64,000 bases of DNA, taken from NCBI GenBank assembly GCA_011033025.1, contig WFMF01000336.1, positions 9,105 through 73,104 of the forward strand, given 5' to 3'. The position numbers and the translations under genes were made by a program. How positions within the stretch are numbered: position 1 is the stretch's first letter; every line of letters begins with the position of its first letter. The stretch comes from Beroe forskalii (lineage: Eukaryota > Ctenophora > Nuda > Beroida > Beroidae). Under the pieces are notes generated by a model, which searched no databases, was not told the DNA's origin, and was given only the letters and a program-made list of their open reading frames with translations. Positions 59,844 through 64,000 of this stretch are shown here, in pieces.

Positions 59844-62800
59844 TGTCAGACATTTCATCGCTCCCTGACGCAGAGATCCTGGCTCTGCTGCACTCTGGCT
59901 CCCTAAAACACTACTCTCTGGAACACCACTTGGCACCTTCCCGAGCTGTGCAGCTAAGGAAGCAGTACTTGCTGGCAGATCACCCTGACTCCGTGAGGAA
60001 CAGCGTACCGTTTGAGGGCTATCCGCACTACGATATCGCTACTAAGAGTTGCTGTGATGGGGTGATTGGCTTCCTGCCCGTGCCTCTAGGGCTGGCAGGA
60101 CCTCTCCTTATCAACGGGAGGGAGTTCAGTGTTCCCATAGCAACCACAGAGGGGGCGCTCGTAGCCAGTCTGTCTAGGGGCTGTCGTGCTGTCTCGCAAA
60201 GGTGTTAGTAAGGCTTTGCTATCCATTGCTGAATCTTTTAATTGCAGTTTACAACACACTCGTAATTGCAGTTTATTATGGAAGAATCGAGCATTTTATT
60301 TGTAAAGTTCGTAAATCATTGAGCAATTTCTATTTAACCGAAATTCTGACATTATTCTTACTTCCGCTCCCCTCACAGCGGAGGGATCCAGAGCACGTGC
60401 AGCTACTTTGGAATGACACGTGCACCCCTCCTCAAACTGCCCTGTATCCAGACTTGTAAGGCGGCAGCTGATTGGTTCTCAGACCCGAGTCACGTGACCC
60501 AAATCACGCGTGAGTTCGAGAGCACGAGCCAGCACGCCAAGTTGAGGAGCGTGACTCCCAAACAGGCGGGCAAGCTCCTGTTTATACGGGTGGTGGCTGC
60601 GACGGGGGAGGCAATGGGCATGAACATGATCAGCAAGGGCTGCGAGAAGATTATAGAGTATCTGAAAACGGTCGAGGTTTTCAAGGACATGATAGTGCTC
60701 AGTCTCAGCGGTAAGTTATTATTTCAATTATTCATTATATAAACCGGTTAACATTGACAATTAAATTGCATTCAGTAGCAGTGTTTAGAACAATTTATTG
60801 TGCAAATCAATTAGATCAGTTGCACTCTCTGCTTGGTTTAAATCAATCACCCACACTAGGTAGTTGTTTTCATCGCACTACTTCACCAGGTAATTACTGT
60901 GTGGATAAGAAAGCCTCTGCCATGAATTGGATAAATCACCGAGGTTACAGTGTAAACTGTGAGGTAACGTTGCCTGCCCAAGTCATAGCCTCTGTCCTTA
61001 AAACTTCTGCTGGAGCTCTTTCTGAGCTGAACTTCTCAAAAAACCACGTTGGTTCAAGCCTCGCTGGCTGTATAGGTTGGTTTGGATCATGTCACATGTT
61101 CACCCAGTGACAGAACCCTAGCGAGCGAGAGAGCGTCGCTCGACAACCAACAGCCACGTTAGTGGCGACCCAAAACGTCCAAACGACCGAATTTTCATTG
61201 AAATTAGCATTGAAATTCCCAATGAAATTAGCATAAACGAAACCAAATCGGCTGTTAATTACCTACGATACTGTTCAAAAGCCGCCAAATTATAACCGTG
61301 ACTTATAATTACTAGGTATTTCATTGTGTTTGACAATTGTACAGCTTCATTTATGTCGTGAAGAGTAAGGATCATCCTGACAAAAGTCTGTAGTACATTT
61401 ACGATTACTGGCTCAAGCCCTCGCAGCTGTATTGTACCGCAAAACTTGTGATACCGTACTATAAACAACTATAATAATGCGTGGGATATTTGCTTGTGTT
61501 TGAAATAAACTTGAATTAACCATACGTTAATTATGTGTAATATTTGATCACGTGGGAAAACTTCAAAGTAGTCTCGTTCAAATGTTAGTCCAAATGATGA
61601 AGGCACACGCAGCTCTAAAATGTGCTGGTCGTCAGAAAAAAGCTACGCTCGCTGGTGTTGGTCGCCATGCTCGACGACCACAATACAATTACAGGTAAAA
61701 TCTCATCCTACGCTCGCTGGTCGTCAGGGCTGCGCTCGATGGTGTGGTCGCCGGCAAATACTTACAATATTCACTGTGTAAACTGTTTTGGCTATAACTT
61801 GAGAACGAATAGATATTTTTTCAAAATTATTTTTTCCTCTGTTGGATAAATGATTTACGAAGATTCTAAGCATGCTTGAATATGTTTATCATCAATAACA
61901 AACTGTTGAAACACAAGTAAATATTTAGTTTACGAAAATCCATGTTTTAGCTGTAACATTGCATCTGAGCAATATTTTTTTCAAAATTCTTTTTCCCTCT
62001 GGTATAGGTTTGTTATGCGAAGATTCTAAACATGCTTAAATGTGTTGATTATTAATAACAAGCTGTTGAAACACAAGGAAATATTCAGTTTATGAAAAAA
62101 TCTAGTTTTGGCTATAACAATGCGCCTGGTCGATATATTTATTAAATTCTTTTTTCTCAAGTTGATAAATAATCCATGAAATTTTTCATAATGCTTCAGA
62201 GGCTTAGTAGCAACGAAAAGCGGTTGAAACACAAGGAAATGTTTAGTTTTTAAAAGCTAACTTTCGGCATCTGATTGTTATTTTTAAAATTCTTTTTCCT
62301 TTTGTTAGATGAATGTTTTTTCGAAGGTTCTAAACATGCTAAAATAATTGAGTAATGCCAACCAACTGTTGAAACACAAGGAAATATTAAGTTTATGAAA
62401 AACTAAGTTTTGGCTCTAACACCTCCTCTGATCGATATTTCTTCCAAATTCTTTTTTCCTCTGGTAGATGAACGTCCTAATGCTCAGATGGGAAATACCA
62501 TTAAATTTTTCGCCTCCGGCGGGTTGTTGTGATCAAATTATACATTACAAAATTGAGCTTATAAGCAGATTCGGATGGGAAAACCACGAAATTTTTCGCC
62601 TGCGGCGAGCTGTTGTGATCAAATTATACATTACCAAATTGATCTTAGAGGCATACTCAGATAGGAAATAGCATAAAATTTTTCGCCTGCGGCGGGCTGT
62701 TGTGATCAAATTATACATGACCAAATTGATATTAGAGGCACATTCAGATGGGAAATACCATGAAATTTTTCGCCTGCGGCAAGCTGTTGTGATTAAATTA

Positions 62801-63845
62801 TACATTACCAAATTGATCTTAGGGGCATACTCAGATGGAAATACCATGAAACTTTTCGCTGCGGTGGTCTGTTGTAATCGAATTATACATTAACAAATTG
62901 ATCTCAGAGGCAGATTCAGATAGGAAATACCATAAAATTTTTTGCATGCGGCGGGCTGTTGTGATCAAATTATACATGACCAAATTGATATTAGAGGCAC
63001 ATTCAGATGGGAAATACCATGAAAATTTTCGCCTGCGGCGGGCTGTTGTGATCAAATTATACATTATCAAATTGATCTTAGAAGCAGATTCAGATGAGAA
63101 ATACCAAGAAATTTTTCGACAGATAAAAAATTCTTGAAACCGTGGCGACCAAATTGATTAGTGAAAGTCTGCGCTCGACGACCCACAATAGGTATTCTGT
63201 CGACTGTCACTGGGCATGTTCAACTATTCGTTTTAAGTAGCGTCGCGTTAAATCATGTTACCCATTCGAAGTTTCAACATGGCATGATTTTGAAATGATT
63301 TGCAATCAATTTGCTGTATTATTTCATTACAAGCTGAAATGAAATACCTATTTTACATTATGAAATGATAGTGCCACGCCCTCAGGAGGTAACAACGCCC
63401 ACGCAGCTAACATTGTGTCAGGCTTGTTCCTGGCAACAGGCCAGGACATAGCGCAAGCAGGCACCAGTGCCATGACCATGGTCATTACTGAGTTGGTGGG
63501 AGATGGGGACCTCTACGTTAGTGCGACTATGCCTTGCATCGAGGTAATGATCTCGGGTAACCGTTGTTAAGTTGTTTGGGCTTAATGTGGGCATATCCAA
63601 CTATTTGATTTGACAATTGTGACTATTCTGCTAACTTAAATCTGCTGCTAAATAAAGCATTTGAAAGCTATTTCGATGGCTGAAAACCCTCTTAGTTCCG
63701 GGAATGTTCGTCTTGTTTGACCCCTAACTCTACAATCACCCCTAGGTTGGGACTGTAGGTGGTGGCACCTCGCTGCCTCCCCAGAGGAATAACCTGAAAC
63801 TGATGGCCGTGGACCACGAGATATCAACAGAGGAACTGGCTCAGG
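59837..63845 (+). CDS. HMG-CoA reductase catalytic domain (3' end off window)
   Basis: Reduces HMG-CoA to mevalonate with two NADPH, committed step of isoprenoid synthesis. Exons: 59837-60201, 60376-60710, 60889-61074, 63392-63543, 63746-63845, all GT-AG and in phase. First exon: [20 protein letters not shown]..., [15 protein letters not shown], then [10 protein letters not shown] with the catalytic Glu. Second: [12 protein letters not shown] with the catalytic Lys (Glu where human has Asp in DAMGMNM). Third: [14 protein letters not shown]. Fourth: NAHAANIV and GQDIAQ with the catalytic Asp. Fifth: [12 protein letters not shown]. The catalytic His exon lies to the right. No membrane-anchor exons are seen upstream: hexokinase's polyadenylation site is under 200 nt away. 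The ATG used is at 59843, 6 nt after an acceptor-like AG; an alternative ATG is at 59819. A 2.1-kb transposon sits in intron 3. Confidence 0.9.
61860..62470. repeat. ~150-bp diverged units (gttgaaacacaag)
   Basis: tgttgaaacacaag and its variants recur at about 61903, 62064, 62223 and 62366, each followed by aaatatt-agtt-atgaaaa and preceded by cgaagattctaa-catgct. About four diverged units between the transposon's left part and its 87-bp array. Confidence 0.7.
62498..63120. repeat. ~87-bp tandem array inside the transposon
   Basis: Seven units, each with tttttcgcctgcggcgggct, gttgtgatcaaattatacat and accaaattgat, at about 62505, 62594, 62682, 62768, 62854, 62939 and 63027. The same core unit fills the transposon at 5065-7230, there at longer spacing. 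Confidence 0.88.
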
Positions 63846-64000
63846 TAAGACTTCCAGTCACACATATCTACAATTCACTGGTCTCGTTGTTCGTGATTAT
63901 CAAATCAACGGACGAGTTTAAAGAACAACTCCCGCGAGTAGAAGATACTCATCTGTGCGTTTTGTGATTTATTTGAATACACTAATGTATGTACTATTGG

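Larger units (their letters stand above)
61103..63214. mobile_element. hAT-like non-autonomous transposon in HMGR intron 3
   Basis: TIR cccagtgacag at both ends, flanked by the 8-bp duplication catgttca (61095-61102 and 63215-63222). The inverted HMGR copy has the same intron without the element (between 47714 and 47937), an empty-site comparison. Subterminal sequences contain cgagcg and gtcgtcgagcgcag motifs. The right third (62498-63110) is a tandem array. No transposase is seen. Confidence 0.9.

Noticed and set aside
62468..63137. Short ORFs with [22 protein letters not shown] repeats
   Set aside because: Translations of the 87-bp array within a transposon; no independent protein evidence.

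Overview
The window is eukaryotic and looks like animal nuclear DNA. Genes are split by GT-AG introns, and exons match animal-type tyrosine aminotransferase (TAT), ZFAND4 (ubiquitin-like plus AN1 zinc finger), SSU72 phosphatase, hexokinase, HMG-CoA reductase (HMGR) and polyubiquitin. Base composition is AT-rich with many DNA transposons, MITEs and minisatellites. An invertebrate is likely, but the phylum cannot be told from sequence alone. There are no bacterial operons, CRISPR arrays or convincing tRNA/rRNA genes.

Layout. (1) 1-10.6 kb, minus strand: the first three coding exons of TAT (10610-10567, 10421-10285, 2902-2736); the rest lies off the left edge. Intron 2 holds a 3.9 kb retroelement with a 13-bp target duplication, itself split by a DNA transposon with an 8-bp target duplication. 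Intron 3 begins with a ~2 kb array of a 39-bp unit that repeats the exon 3 end together with its 5' splice site. (2) 10.6-14.8 kb: intergenic, with CG-rich foldback elements. (3) 14.8-27.7 kb, minus strand: ZFAND4, six exons identified and the middle one(s) not found; a 45-bp minisatellite and a broken retrotransposon ORF1 lie in its introns. (4) 28-32.5 kb: intergenic with one hAT-like element. (5) 32.7-40.1 kb, plus strand: a polyubiquitin locus with 16 ubiquitin starts, cut repeatedly by introns at one position (codon 47). (6) 40.5-42.7 kb: MITEs and a 34-bp minisatellite. (7) 43.1-44.9 kb, plus strand: complete SSU72. (8) 47.2-48.7 kb, minus strand: a partial HMGR copy. (9) 48.9-56.7 kb, minus strand: a second polyubiquitin array, truncated at both ends. 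(10) 57.2-59.1 kb, plus strand: the 3' half of a hexokinase gene. (11) 59.8-63.8 kb, plus strand: a second HMGR copy running off the right edge, with a 2.1 kb transposon in one intron.

The polyubiquitin and HMGR segments are each present twice in opposite orientation, so the right half is either a real inverted segmental duplication or joined haplotypes/misassembly. Within the ubiquitin arrays, modules with intact splice sites tend to carry frameshifting indels, while modules with clean reading frames tend to have splice-site bases changed to match continuous exon. That pattern points to consensus polishing or gene conversion.

The most striking likely biological observation is the TAT minisatellite: about 50 tandem copies of an in-frame 13-codon unit, most carrying a consensus splice donor. 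No dedicated new multi-gene system was recognised.
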